From Macrocybe gigantea (lineage: Eukaryota > Basidiomycota > Agaricomycetes > Agaricales > Callistosporiaceae): 64,000 nucleotides of DNA. Positions 1 to 12,324 of the stretch are shown piece after piece (position 1 is the first letter of the stretch; each line of letters opens with the position of its first letter). Where the stretch lies: positions 1-64,000 of the forward strand of contig SJRY01000299.1 in assembly GCA_011319805.1 (NCBI GenBank), in the 5' to 3' direction. The translations under genes and the position numbers were made by a program. Under the pieces are notes generated by a model. The model did not search any database, had not been told where the DNA came from, and worked only from the letters and a program-made list of their open reading frames with translations.

Positions 1-394
1 GTTTTGCTGGGCATGCTTACTGATCATCGCCGTAGAATGAGTAATGACGGGAAAAGGACGTACGTACCGCACCGTTCCGGACCGCTTACTTCAATTTTAC
101 AGGAAATGGATGTCCTGACGAGCCTATAAAGGCGAAACAGGATGCAGGACTGGATCCCCAGTCACCTGTTGACATCCTGTTTACGCTCGAGCGGACTTCA
201 GCGACACTCGCTTCGCTCGTTGTCGCTTTTGAGATACACCCCCTAACCTAATGATGCTCGCAACACTCATTCGCACTCTCTATCCGGTCCAAGGTCGTGC
301 TCACCGTGCGTGCGGGCAGGGCCAATATCATTGCGCAAGTATCCTTGGGCATCTCGTCAGCCTGATCTGACCCTCTGGTTTATTTTGTATGTAG

Positions 395-1005
395 GACACC
401 CCCAGAAGCGACTTCGGGCCCTAAAGATCCTCGTGCCCGTCTAGCGGAACGTCTGCTCGCGTTCTTAATGCGAGCCTTTCAAAAGATCCTCGAGAGCGAC
501 GTCCTCGAGCAAAAAGTTCGCTCCGACACGCTGAATTTCCACACCCACTCACATGAACATGCAGCGCAGGAAAGAGTTCAACGAAAAGATGGCTTTCGCC
601 GTCGCGCAGCTGTTTGGAGACAACGTGGGTAGGATGTGGTACGTCAGCAACCTTGCGACGGACCCGTCCTACCAGCGCAGGGGTTACGGCGGTGCACTCC
701 TCGACACCGTCAATTCGCTCGTGAGTACCCAAAGGCTGATTTGATCCACGTCGCCAACGCGGTTGAACGTTTTTTGTGGACGGGTGGTCGGACAGGCGGA
801 GATGACGATACAGACGGTGTGGGTGCAGTCTTCGAACGTAGACAACACAGGGTTTTACGAGCAACACGGGTTCGTCACCGTCGGCGAAGTCGTGCTCGGC
901 GACGAGGACCCCGAATGGCATGACGTGCCTGTCTTGATTCGCATCGTGAGCGACTCTGCGTTCTTCCCTTGCATTTCCGAAAGAGCTGAAATGGGTTCAC
1001 GATAG
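395..1005 (+). CDS. GNAT-family N-acetyltransferase (5' part unresolved)
   Basis: Three exons are visible: 395-515, 565-720 and 796-1005, joined by introns of 49 and 75 nt. The protein ends in a GNAT fold. It shows a beta-strand ending in ATDP, then the acetyl-CoA pyrophosphate loop YQRRGYGGALL, then a strand WVQSSN followed by NTGFYEQHGF, which is the usual C-terminal GNAT signature. It would transfer an acetyl group from acetyl-CoA to an unknown amine. The first exon follows an acceptor at 393-394, so the true start lies in an upstream exon that I could not fix. The open segment after ATG 251 is a possible source but its frame does not clearly join. The stop lies 126 bp from the convergent VPS68 stop. 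Confidence 0.75.
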
Positions 1006-1131
1006 ATGGTCAGAGTGCCGGAGAGCGAAAAGGCGTAAATTAATTGTATATTTTTCTTGGAATAAAACACTCAAGTACACGAGTCCAAATGTGGGAAACA
1101 TTAGAATCGGCAGTAGTAGTCGTACACGGTA

Positions 1132-1806
1132 TCAGAGGGTGAGATTGTACTCGTATTCGTTCGGGCCGCTCTGGGCTATCCAGAGGACGGCGGCAGAGAG
1201 CATAAGCGCGAGGCTCTGCGACACGTTGGCGTACCCGTAATATTTGAATTGCTCCGGGTACCCGTTCAGGACGTACTTGAGCACGAGCAAGCTCTGAACG
1301 AAATTCAGCGTTGGAAGGATGACGACGATGAAATAACGCACGCAGCTGCCCGCTAGGCCGCCGGCCATGAGCGCAAACCCAATGAACAAAAATAGACGGG
1401 CGCGCCACACTGCACGCGAGTCACCGAACCCCTCCTCGCCGCGCACGCGGTCCTTGTCAATGACGTTGATCACGAGGTAACCTAGCAGTGCGCAAAGGCC
1501 TGGTATCCAGTCAATGAACGTGACGTGCACTGGCGGCTCCTCAGCCCCAGGCTGCTGCCCCCATGGGGACTTGGCGTGCGCAGAGAGCACCGCAGCGTCG
1601 ATGAACGTCCAGTTGGCGAGGGCGAACTGCGTAAGGGTGAAAGGAAGGGTTAGGAAATGCTTTGGCAAAAGCAAAGTCACGTCTGGACGTACGAGTGCGC
1701 CGGCGAGGTAGACTCCGATGGTGCGTCGATGTTTCCCTAGCGAGAGGTCTGGGAACGGGTTGATACAGACCCGCCGCGGGTCGTAGTTTGCGCGCGGAAG
1801 TGACAT
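1132..1806 (-). CDS. VPS68: VPS68 / UPF0220 four-helix membrane protein
   Basis: Exons 1693-1806, 1342-1626 and 1132-1293 give about 186 residues, the usual size of this family. Both introns (66 and 48 nt) are multiples of three and lack stops, so an unspliced reading also stays open. The protein has LGKHRRTIGVYLAG then a helix beginning FALANWTFIDAA, a second helix around WIPGLCALLGYLVINVIDKD, a third (FLFIGFALMAGGLAG) and a fourth (LALMLSAAVLWIAQ). In yeast Vps68 works with Vps55 in late endosome to vacuole sorting. I prefer the start at 1806 because homologues begin just before the PFPDLSLGKHRR block. The frame stays open to an ATG at 2106, which would add about 100 low-complexity residues. 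Confidence 0.88.
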   Translation of the reverse strand: MSLPRANYDPRRVCINPFPDLSLGKHRRTIGVYLAGALVRPDVTLLLPKHFLTLPFTLTQFALANWTFIDAAVLSAHAKSPWGQQPGAEEPPVHVTFIDWIPGLCALLGYLVINVIDKDRVRGEEGFGDSRAVWRARLFLFIGFALMAGGLAGSCVRYFIVVILPTLNFVQSLLVLKYVLNGYPEQFKYYGYANVSQSLALMLSAAVLWIAQSGPNEYEYNLTL

Positions 1807-2106
1807 CGCTCTGTCTCTGTCTGGTATTCCTAGGGTGAGTGTCTGTGTTGTAGCGGTTGGCGGGTGGAGCGTGCTCGATGCGCTCGACGACGGCGACGAT
1901 GGCGGGGAAGAGTCTCTGTCCCTAGCAAAGACTGGTGGTCGCAAGGAGGACGGAGAGGAACCGTGGGAACTTGGCTGTGCATCGTGCACGACGACTTGGG
2001 TCTCCACTTGAATTTCGATTCTGCGTGGAGATGAGCCAGAGGCAGCGCCTTGGCCTTGGGTCTGTGTCGGAGCAAGGTTATTCTCCGGATCGCTGAGGAT
2101 GGCCAT

Positions 2107-3798
2107 CGCGGCGTGCAGACGACGCTTCAGTCAGTCCGTCCTTACCTCGAAAATTTCGAGAACAGCAACACTCTAAACTCGGATTTTCATGGGCGTCGCG
2201 GCAATCACCCTGTGCTCTGGAGACATGTGCCCGCATTCAACCTTTTAGATCTGACTGTTCAATCAGAGAGGACAACGGCGTTTTGACGGTGCCCCAGCTG
2301 GACAACGATGCATCATGCTGCATGCTTTGCTCCCCTCCAGTGCTGCTCTTCGGTTCTGTGTATCATCTTCCCAACCACTTCCAATTCATGCAACGCCTGC
2401 GCGACATACTCGAGCTTGCCAATTTTCTGTCTGCGAACAGGCACTCCTACCACAAACCCATCACGTCAATCAGACGATTCGGACAGGGCTTCTGACTGGT
2501 ATATGCTTATCGGGATACTTGGCCATGCTCCAGGTCATTCTTTCCGCTGGTTAGGACACTGCTTAGACTCGTCAAAGCGTTCTGATTAGCCACTCACGCC
2601 GAGATGTACATGTGTGCCATGGCGTGAGCGTGAGTATGTTGCTGTACATACTTCAACGATCTGCCAGCCATAGCGGAGAAAAGGTGCGACAACTCGAGGG
2701 AACGAATTTTTTTCTCTCGGAGATGCTGGTACTGGATCTAACATATGAGCCTTACGTCTCGCTCGAGATCATTGCTGTATCTAGTTCACAGGGCGAGCCG
2801 TCTTTGTGATATCCGTCTGCATGACCTCCCGCGAAGAGGTCCTGCTTTGGCTCATGTTACCGGCATTCTTTGATCTCCAGCCGCCTCTATTGAACTGCCG
2901 CTGCCAATGCTCAAACTCATGGAGCGGCTTATTCGACCAGCCCGTCGAATCGTCTACGGCGCCTCATGGTTCACAGCCTACGCGTACCACATTATGATTC
3001 AAATGCGGATTTCACCCCCTACAAGACCGAGCTTCGGAATGTCTGTCCTCCAGAGACTACTGATACTTCGCTGTAGCGATACGCCATGGAGCGCCATTCG
3101 CTGGTGCGTGGAACACTGCAAGCTGCTCTCAACGTTTATTTTGGCAATCCTCGGATTTGGAAATAAGTGCGGTTTGCCGCACCAACTCTGCTAGCCTTTT
3201 TGCGTGCTTTCCCCAAAGCCATGGGTCGTAAATCTCCGTTTCGCGACATTGCCGCGACAGAGCTTGAGCAGCTTTAGGGTACTCCATTTCCGTAGAATGG
3301 TAGCAGAAGTTGATATTACATAGGCGGTACAGCATCACCATGTTGGTAATGTCGAAATGATGCCGATGTAAGCTATCTGCTTTCTGACAACAATCTTCCA
3401 TGCCTCGCTGGCCAATAAATGAGTCAAAGATGAATATCATCCGGTGCTTTTTGCCACTCTGACAGTGGGTGGAGCTGTGTAACTTCCGACACTATCGTGG
3501 CCTACGATATCGACGGAACATCTGAACACTGCTCTATAGTTCGATTTTCTCCTCTATAGCCGACGTTCCACAGAACTCTTGCACCGCATGTCGAACACAT
3601 GTGATCTTGTCATTATTGTGCCAAGACTTGCAGGGATTGAAGACTAGCTGTCAAAAACGTGATGGCGGTACATTGGTACCCTTAGGCTCACGACGGTGAT
3701 AAGAACATGTTTCAATTTCCTTCCTGGAATTTTTACGCATACTCCTCTTGCCCCTTTTTACCCTCGTTTCTGTTCAAGGAACAGGCTAGACGTGGACA
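2107..3798. other. Gap without a convincing gene
   Basis: Only short overlapping reading frames are present. The longest stand-alone candidate is 103 codons on the minus strand at 3129-3440 with no family signature that I recognise. No RNA gene or repeat was seen. Confidence 0.4.
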
Positions 3799-4834
3799 AT
3801 GTTTGTCCCCTTAATCTCTACACGCGATGCGACGACGTCAATGACAAGATCGATGAAACGCCTGGAGCGACGAAAAGGTGGAGGTGGAAAGGGCGGAGGA
3901 GGCAGAAGCTCAGGCAAGAGCAGCAGCAGTGGCAAGTCTAGCAAGTCTAGCAGCAACAAGTCACGACCCTTCAGTGTCGGCGGCGGACGAACAGGCTCAA
4001 GCAGCTCTGGCGGAGGAGGAAAACCAAACACCATTCCTGCTGGCCAGCCATTCGCTGGTCGTATAGCCGGAGGAGGCACGAGAACACAAATTTTCGGAAC
4101 CAAGTACGAAACAGCTAATTTTTACGGTATGATGACTGACTCTTTCTTTTCGTCTTAACAGGGCATATGGAAGCGGCTATCCTGGCGTGAACGGCCGTGG
4201 AGTCGCTGGCCGAGGGTTTCCGTTCTATTTCTGGCCCATCGCTTGGGGCACGGCCGTGACCACGGGGGGAGCTGCCTACCTGTACACCGACGAAGTGAGT
4301 CAGCTGTCAACCTCGCCTCGCTGTGCGCGATTCGAAGCTTACACATCTCCAACTTAGTATGGTCTTCCGAACAACTCAACACGTCCCGGTGGTTCGATGT
4401 GTGCCGCTGCGTTTATATCGAGCTCTACAAACGCGACGACGTTCCGCCTCGTCTCGGACAACTCGACGGTCGCCTCCCTCATCACGGACATAATAACAAA
4501 CTGCTCCGCCACGCTCGCTTTACTCAACTCGACGCGGACGCCGGTGCCGTATGCGGGCTACCCAAAGCCGGAGCAAGTCATCCAGTACTACCGCGCGAGC
4601 AGCATCGCGCTGACGCTGGATGGGTACAACAACACAGCCAACTTTCTCCCCGAGGGCGCGCCAGACACGCCACTAACCGAGAACATCGATACACGGCTTT
4701 TGAATTGTCTGAACCAGACAATCGGAAGGACCGCACCTCTCATTGGCGGCGCAACAGGTTTGCAGGTCGCCTGGTCACATATGAGCTTTCTCGGGCTCTT
4801 CTGGGTCATCTGGAATCTTTTATCGCTGTTTTGA
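3799..4834 (+). CDS. Ser/Gly-rich N-glycosylatable membrane protein, basidiomycete-type
   Basis: Exons 3799-4103, 4162-4294 and 4358-4834 join in phase (introns of 58 and 63 nt) into about 304 residues. The N-terminal third is basic and then strongly Gly/Ser-rich (about residues 25-85). After the first junction comes a conserved block AYGSGYPGV followed by RGFPFYFWPIAWG, a likely hydrophobic segment. The middle part carries many N-x-S/T sites (NNST, NATTF, NSTV, NCSA, NNTA, NQTI). The C-terminus is a hydrophobic helix ending NLLSLF. This layout suggests a secretory or cell-surface protein with a C-terminal anchor. I recall similar unnamed proteins in Agaricomycetes but know no function. Confidence 0.75.
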
Positions 4835-6265
4835 TCGCCTCGGAATGCTACGGGGCTTTTTGCAAGAGGTTTATCACGCCATGTCGCTGTTATCGTCGTA
4901 AGATCACGATGTCACTCGTTATTCCTTTGTTTGTCTACGATACCCTTTAGTATAAACTCTGTATATTACTCACTGTCTAATCAGAACACGATACGGGTTA
5001 TAGTACCTGACCTGATCCAGCGTCTGACGCGTTTAGATATGTTCGACCTCGCCTCACTTCCGGCTGATCTCGTCGATTGAAAAATGGCATTGAGACCTAT
5101 CGCTACGCTAGCAGACAGAAAGACAACCCATGGACTCTTCGAAGCACGCTTTGAGCTTTGGACAAAGGTCTTGGGACCCAAAAGCAGGATTCATCCAGTC
5201 TCAGCCGAACTGTCATTTGAGGGGCCAATTGAATCAGTTGTCAATGAGGCCACCAATCTTCGGCTTGCGCTTCAAACGTCTCATTACGAACGAACTATCT
5301 CCTGGATTCTCTAGTTGAGATTGACGCGGGATGCGCTCGTACCATCCTATAACATGGACACGCTGAACAACCCATCTGTGAACGATTATTATACAAGACT
5401 TTGCCGCGTTAGTATGGCTGTGGCCGTCCCGCATTCTTCTTTCTCTGGCAGTTCAGCGATGCAAAATCCTGTGCACAGGCGCTACGGCACATGCCTCATT
5501 AGACTCGGCGACAAGTAACTAGCGCCAAAGGTCATCGCCACACTGGAGCCTCATCTCCGTTCCCTACATCATCGTTTGTTCTCCCTTGAGAAGGAACAAA
5601 AAGAGCTACAAATCGCGCTAATGCAACACTGACTTAGCGGAGCATTAGCGCCTTTCTCCACCTACCGCGATTCCCTCACAACCACCGAAATTCGCAAGTG
5701 ACATATGAAAGGCAACCCATCGATATTGTTATCAATGATACAAAAACGAACTGGGATCGACGAACATAGCGGGAAGGATGTGGAGGACAAATGATACAGT
5801 TATTAATAAGTACTTGCGCTAGGAAGGGTAGCGTAGCGAGGAAGGGAAAAAAAAAACAAAGCGCAGGAAGCAACAAAAAAGGATATACGTATAGGTATCT
5901 TGAGTGCGGAGGATCGTTTCAAAAGGCTACACGGGTTATATATATGTTCAGGAAGACCGGGAAAAAAAAAGGCTGACAAGTAATGGCTACAGAGGGATTT
6001 GAGAGGCGAGCATAGGTGATACTGTAAAATGAAGAAAACGAATCAAGCATTAAAACGTGGGTAGGGCCTCCTTTCTCAGCGCTCGGGCACCGGCCTCGAG
6101 CTTCGAGGGTAGTGATGATATCGTATCTAATGTGGCCGTCATCAAAAGTCGTCGAGGTGGGACAAAAGCAAGAAGGAAGGGAAAAAAGAGAAAAAGGACC
6201 CAAAAAAAAAAAAAACGTCTTTCTACGGCCAACCACGATGCACCTGCATCTATACCAGCCTTTTC
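4835..6265. other. Gap without a convincing gene
   Basis: Short frames only, none with a recognisable domain. The stretch from about 5840 to 6215 has several poly-A tracts, including a run of 13 A near 6205, fitting 3' flanks of the convergent neighbours. No RNA gene seen. Confidence 0.4.
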
Positions 6266-8098
6266 TCATGCGTGCGCAACGCCGGCATGGTACCCGTCGA
6301 ACGTGGGCACAGACATGTTGATCTCGGCACCATATTCCTGGACGGCATAAAATTCGGGGGCAAGCTCGTTGGGCTGTTGCGCTTGAGATGGTACTGTCTG
6401 GTCGCAGTTCATCATGCCCACTTCCGAGTGGTTCGGGTTCCCAAACTGCAATCCGAGCGCAAACCCATCGATATGCTGCGGTTGTTCTTGAACAGAAGCG
6501 GAGACGACGTCCTGGTACACCTCCGTACCGTCGAACATGGACTGCTGCGGTGGAGCGATGGCTGGCGCTGATTCCGCGGTGAAAGCAAGGTGTTCGGATG
6601 AGTCAAAGCCCTTCCACATGTCCGTAAACACATGTGCGTCGGCAGGATGGACAAAGTGTGTCGGGAGGATATCGGACACTCCGGCGGGCGACGGCGAGCC
6701 AGAATAGACGGTAGAAGGGTGAGAAGATGAATTGGACTGGCTCGGTGGCTGCTGCGTAATGGGGTCTAGTGGCCCTAAGAATACATTCGCGTCATTGTGT
6801 ATCGTTTGTGTCGGGGCGATGTCGTTGAGTAAGGGGTCGAAATTAGGTGGATGATGGGATTCGACGTTCGTGACGGAGAATGCGAAGTCTGGATTGTGTT
6901 GGTCAAGGAAGGACTGCTCGAAAAGCGAAGTGTCAACCTCGGGGAGCGGAGAGTCGTCGCGCTGGAGCGATGTGGGCGCCGTGCCAGGGAGAGGCATCGT
7001 CCACAAGCGTGTGAAGTGCTGGAACGGCTGCGCGCTTGACGCACGGCGCTGGCCCAGTATAATCCTCTGCTGCTGCATCATCTGATGATGCTGGGACATC
7101 ATCGTCAAGCTTGACGGCGAGTCCGACCTGCCGGTGTTCGAGAAGAAAGGCAGGGTCGGGAGAGCGATGTTGTCGTGCTCAGCAAAGCTATTGCCATAAG
7201 TGAAGGGGTAGTGGTCATTTGGGAGTGGGACGGATGAGGAACGACGGTGCGGGTAAATCGGCTGTGGGAGAGTAGCGGTCATGGGTTGCGGATGCATGAG
7301 CTCAGGTTGGAGCTGGGCTTGGGACTGAGGCTTGCTGTCTTGGCGGATGAGGTCAAGGCTTCGAACAGCGGCGGCAAGCTCGTCTCCTTTCTTGCCTTCT
7401 AAGAGAAGCTGAGCGACCTCTTCGCAGCGGCGTTCGTCCTCGGGTGTCGGCGTTGGCTTATCCTTCTTCTTTTCTTTATTTTTGTTGTGCACAGGGCGGA
7501 AACGGTAATCTGGATAGCGCAGCTTGTGCTCCGCCTTGGCATGCTTCGCCTTGATTTCCCAGATGCGCTTCTCCTCAAGAGGGAGCGCTCGCCAACAGTT
7601 GCCTACGCGGGGTGAGATTTTTTCTGTGGTCAAGATGCCACACTAGGTGCTCACCGATGATTTTGGAGAGGGATCCGTGGTTCGTCTCGATGGAACCGGG
7701 GACATGCTTCTGACGGACAAAGTCGGCGCGAAAGAGCATGAAGGCGTTGGGAGGACGCGGGATGTAACCCAGCGAGCGCCGTTTGCCGGGCGGCACCCGT
7801 CTCCGCATTGGCGCCGATGCGGGCGCTTCTGAGGGTGGGAACAGCTGCGCTCCTGGCGAGTCAGGCTCAGGCGTGGTGGACGATGAAGCACCGTCCTCTG
7901 GAGCAACGTAGGAGACGGGGTCACATTGGGCGCAAAGGTGACAGGGCGAGGGATGCCATAGATGCCAGCCTTGGCGTGCATGAAGGCTAGAATGCGTTAT
8001 CAGTGCCGCTGCGATGGTGTAGATATGGTCAAGCTGTGGGAGAACTTACAGAGAGCGAGTGAGGATCGTCGACGACGAGCTAGACGTGAAGCAGGCAT
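6266..8098 (-). CDS. HMG-box transcription factor (MATA-HMG type)
   Basis: Exons 8050-8098, 7655-7986 and 6266-7602 encode about 572 residues once one base is restored in the G-run at 7917-7920. Without it the frame is lost between FAPNV and the acidic stretch before the HMG box. The HMG box starts YIPRPPNAFMLFRADF, is interrupted by a 52-nt intron after SLSKIIG, and continues NCWRALPLEEKRIWE to LRYPDYRFRP. This is a sequence-specific, minor-groove-binding domain. The remaining 400 residues are Gln/Ser/Pro-rich, as in an activation region. Related Agaricomycete and smut factors (Pcc1/Prf1 type) act in mating and dikaryon development. That role is inferred from the family, not from this sequence. 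Confidence 0.88.
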
Positions 8099-10468
8099 GA
8101 TTGTCGGGATCTCGTGAGCGGCGGAGTCTCCTAAAGCAGGAGAACAATAAGGACGGAAGGAGGAGGTGGTGGGTTGTTCGCCGGTGGTAATTGTCTTCGG
8201 GTCTTTATACCGCTCTCCGAGGTCAAATGATATCGACCCTTTAAGACCCCGATCACTGCTTATGTCATCAACACTTTTGCATGGATACAACAGTGTTTTA
8301 AATCACCGTGTCTATACAACCTGCGATTATCATTATCCACTCGCATCTGACAATGCTGTTCTTCCGTCAACGAGATGGGGACGCGCCCATTGATGCTGGT
8401 GCTGCTCAGAGAGCTGACGGGGTCGGGGTGCCAGGACCTATATGAGTACACTCCGTTCATGTCGCCGAATTTGGTCGAGCGTTTGTGATGGTCTTTTTTA
8501 GACCGCCTTGTTCTGCGAGGAACCTTCTGACCACCTCACTCACGCCGAGCTCGAATTTCATCACCTGATCTTTTCTTCACCTCTCGCAGCATTATACACT
8601 TAGCTTCAAACGTCGGGTTCATCGAACAAGTTGTGCATTGCAATTTTGTTTTTGAATTCATTTCGCGTTTGCATTTTCTGCGCACTAGAGAGGGCTGTCA
8701 CTCATCACCCTGAGAACTCTGTGTCCGTCTCGGCCGCTCCGAGGGTGGAAATCGCGGCTTAAGTCCGACACAGCACGTATTATGGAACCTCCACGCCATG
8801 CTTTCCCATCTCCAGTTATCAAGGACAGCCCCCAGCAGTCCCGGTGGCATTCTAGCATCAAATGCATCCCCGATTCCATTCAATAGCACTGCAACGACGA
8901 TTCTTCCTTCCGCCAGGCTTCCAAACCATTTAAAATGGCAAGCACACACATCTCTTTCATGTACAACACAGCTTGGCCTATCAGTCCAATTTCCTTATTT
9001 GGCCTCAGCCCCTCCACACGCCTCTTTGTTCTCAAATAGTCTCGTCCATGCTCAATTTTTCGCCTGCTCAGGCGCTCAACTGGCCCTATGCGCTATGTGC
9101 CTCGTCCTTGTCCGCTAGAATCCCCTTTTGAATCGCGTTGCCTAGGCTACCTAGTCCTCTGCATGCACTATGCTCGGACAAGACACGTCCCGTCCGATCG
9201 TGTTTCGCAACACATACAACGGACCTAGAGCCGAGCTTGTTCTTCCGTCCCGTATGCACGTCACTGCCAGGGTCCATTTCCGTTGGGATAAAGGCTTCAA
9301 TAAAACTACACCGCCTCCATAACATCCATAGCAACGTGGCGAGCTCGTTAATTTTCTAGCCGATCTGAATCGCAACTGGCAGAAAAAAGTTTTGTTTTCC
9401 CTTGTAATGCTATGTAGGTCTACATTGAATCCCATTCACTCTTCAAACTAGCATTCATTCTGTTGCGGTTATGTTCGCCGGTTACCGGGCCATAGATAAC
9501 GAGAAGAGCTCGTAATTTGCCTTCTTGAAGGCAATTTTAGATTCTCTCACGATTTCATGGTCTTCCCCCTTTGCATACTTGGAGTCTTGCGGCGTAGCGC
9601 TCGCAGATTGTTTCTCTGTTTCTTTGCACGACCGGTTGCTGCAAAGCCATTTGCCACGCCAAATTCATCTGCGGCCTCCAAGTACGATGATGGAATTTTT
9701 TTTTATTTCTTTCCTTTTTGTCCGTTTGACTATGCTCTTTCTGATCACAGTTGCCGACGATTCTTGTTCATGTCTCTCGCAGACCACGTCATCGAAACTT
9801 GTCCGGGAGCTGAGTTGTCTGATCCGCACGATATTCTGGAGCGCTTCGTCAACAAATGCCATCTCGCTTCTCGCGTCCGCCCCTTTCGTTAGACCACGCA
9901 CCTCCATTTGACCATAAGCGTCGCAGGGCGAACAATAAATTCGCGAACGAATGCACTGCGTATGAAGAAGTCTAGGAGAGGATACCCATTCTTCCCATCC
10001 CTGGTGCGTCGCTACGAGTCATCTTAATCGAAGCCTCAGCGCATCCGAACCTACGTTTCAACGATACTTGTGATGGCATGCGCTACTTCGTTGACTTCCG
10101 TTGCAAGGCATCTTTTCCGCGTCCAGCTTTCACGCAAAGTCAAGAGAATCGCCAGACGATAGTGTTGACTTGCCCCAACACCGTTTTTCACAGCATGCCT
10201 TTCCCTTGTTGAACTCCTTGCAATATAACGTCACGAAATTACATAGGATCTTGAAATTACATTCGTCTCGATCCAAGTATCAGTGCAATACCCGGTCCGG
10301 TGAATCCACCTTCAATATTAAGTACCTGCCGATATTCTACGAAGGCAATAGGAGGTGAGAATCATGACATGAAGTGTCAGGTATCTAGTTACGGGAGGGT
10401 AAGCAGTCGTATGTGATCGAGAGGACGGAACAACAGACGGCAAAGCACATAGAATGGATGATGTAGTG
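8099..10468. other. Long intergenic stretch
   Basis: About 2.4 kb upstream of the HMG gene with no supported coding region. Overlapping short frames at 8798-9118 and 9525-9911 show no domain. A long promoter region would suit a developmental regulator, but no specific site was identified. Confidence 0.35.
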
Positions 10469-11475
10469 TCAAAGTGTCATCTTACGCTCGACAACCAAGG
10501 CGGATATCAGTATATGGTCGAATATATCATCCACATGCCCGTCTGGGAACACGGTCAGGAGGGGTGCGGGAAGGGGTGGTGAGGCGTCTGGGGGAGGTGG
10601 TATAAACGACGCCAGCTGCGTCATGGACGAATCGCTAGCAAAGCACTGAAAAAGGTAGCGGAGGCAGAAAAGAAAAGAAAAGGAACACATGAGATGCATA
10701 CGCGGACGGATGACAGATCGATTCCTGTGAAGGCTCACGATGCACATGGGAGACCCGTCGTCCAGCTTCGCGCGGCAGTCCCAGCGTATTCGGATGTGGC
10801 GGAAGTTCCATATCCAATGCAGTTGCTGCAGGCGGGTCCGCATTCGCAAGCGAGGATGGTGACGGTGCGTTCCATGAGTCAGGTATCGGCGGCGGAAGAG
10901 GAAGGAACTTTTACATACAGAGGATGCATTAACAGGCGAAAGGACATGCGACAGCCGTGCGGCGGTATCTCCTATGGTTAAGACGGCACGCTTCTGATTC
11001 AAGGACAACCTGTGAGTAAAAATAAGCGACGGCAAAACGGATAACGTTCCAGCTGGAAGGAACGATGACAAAAATTGGGGAGAACAAAGACCTGGAACGC
11101 ACTCGAACTTGCCGACAAACTCTCCGACGAGCCCACCCCCTCCTCCTGCCTCTCGGTGCACCTGCGTGACGTACATGATCGGGAGAAACGGATTGAGGTC
11201 CATTGAGACGGAGATGCGGTACAGAGCATCGTGTGCGAGCTCTGCCGCATCCGCAGTGCTCGATGCAGCGGCGGAGGTGGATTCGACAAGGAATATCGCG
11301 CTAGAGTCGGACGTTCGGCTAGTGAACGTGTACGAGATCGGCTGCGGCGGGCGGGTGTTCCTCCTGGAGGCCAGGAACCACGGGCGTTGTTCTTGAGCTC
11401 TAAAATCCCCAAAGAGCGAGGGTTGAGATTACGAGACCTCACCTGGGAGGGTGGCTGCGAATCGCACTGGCATAA
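10469..11475 (-). CDS. Tubby-like / DUF6593-like protein (5' incomplete)
   Basis: Exons 11443-11475, 11103-11397, 10919-11009, 10739-10825 and 10469-10645 join in phase. The predicted protein has a strand-rich first half (SYTFTSRTSDSSAIFLVES, then DALYRISVSMDLNPF and YVTQVHRE), a LVGEFVGKFE turn, RLSHVLSP, then an aromatic block IWNFRHIRIRWDCR followed by GSPMCI. It ends in a Pro-rich linker and DIFDHILISALVVERK. This pattern of short strands with W/R-rich motifs resembles the tubby-like beta-barrel proteins annotated as DUF6593 in Agaricomycetes. That assignment is from memory and no function is known. One or two exons upstream to about 11802 are likely (an ATG followed by GTAAGT at 11792) but I could not join them. 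The last GTAAGA could start one more intron. Confidence 0.55.
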
Positions 11476-12324
11476 CTTGAAACAAAAAGTCAGAAATGGG
11501 ATGTTGAACCTGCAACGTGGTTTGCGTAACTCACTCCGGCGGGCTATCAACGCTCGGACGCGGCGGCTGCGACGGTGCGTTTGGATCAGGATCTGGTCGA
11601 CAAAAAGAGGAAAGGGCAACCGAAGTGAGCGATTGGCACCGACCAGAAGCTCATTCTTGATCATCAGGATTCACAAGCAAGATGGAGCTCCTCGTCAGAG
11701 CATCAGATCGACAACAAAAGAGACAAAAATCCTGGACGTCATGCCCATGGAACGAGGAAGAGGGATGTCGAATATGTAATTGCAAAACTTACCGATAATC
11801 ATGATTCGAGCGAACGGAGGGGTTAGGGTGCTACCAGGAAGCTCTGGATACGTTGATCTGGTTTTCTGATCAGCTGCTTTCTACTCTCAGGCGTTGCCGG
11901 GCGCCGTGTCTGTGCATGATATGGATTCCGTTTCACTCGAGAGATATGATGAACCGGAGCAAGGTCGTTGCGTCGCACAGCCACACCATCAATTTCAAGA
12001 AGACGGTCGAAATCATAGGCAGCATGAGTTCATATCATAAGAAATGCGACAGGACAGAAAAAATATCAATGAAGTGATCCGCAGAGCGTACTACAGTCAA
12101 AGCCAGCGTTTTTTTGTTTGTTAAAGCATAGACATACGAGAGAAAGATCGTAAACGCCTTGTCCTCACCATCGAAGATAGACCAATATCTCGTACTCAGG
12201 CCAACACGCTCCTTGATACAGGAAATAACAGAAAAGAAGAAATGCCGGTCTTCCATCATTTCCTTACGTTACAGATACAAGGAAGGGCGTAGCGAGATGG
12301 AAGAAAGTAGGGCGGAGGAAGCGT
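11476..12324. other. Probable 5' exons of the tubby-like gene, then intergenic
   Basis: Contains a Pro-rich open segment on the minus strand near 11530-11600 and a possible short first exon at 11793-11802, both of which could belong to the gene downstream. The rest, to the RPS6 stop, shows nothing. Confidence 0.35.

Noticed and set aside
3129..3440. 103-codon minus-strand frame as a gene
   Set aside because: No homologous motif, no splice context and no neighbouring exons. Its length is compatible with chance.
9525..9911. 128-codon plus-strand frame and overlapping minus-strand frame 9665-9907
   Set aside because: Both are isolated and domain-free, and they overlap each other in a pyrimidine-rich region upstream of the HMG gene.
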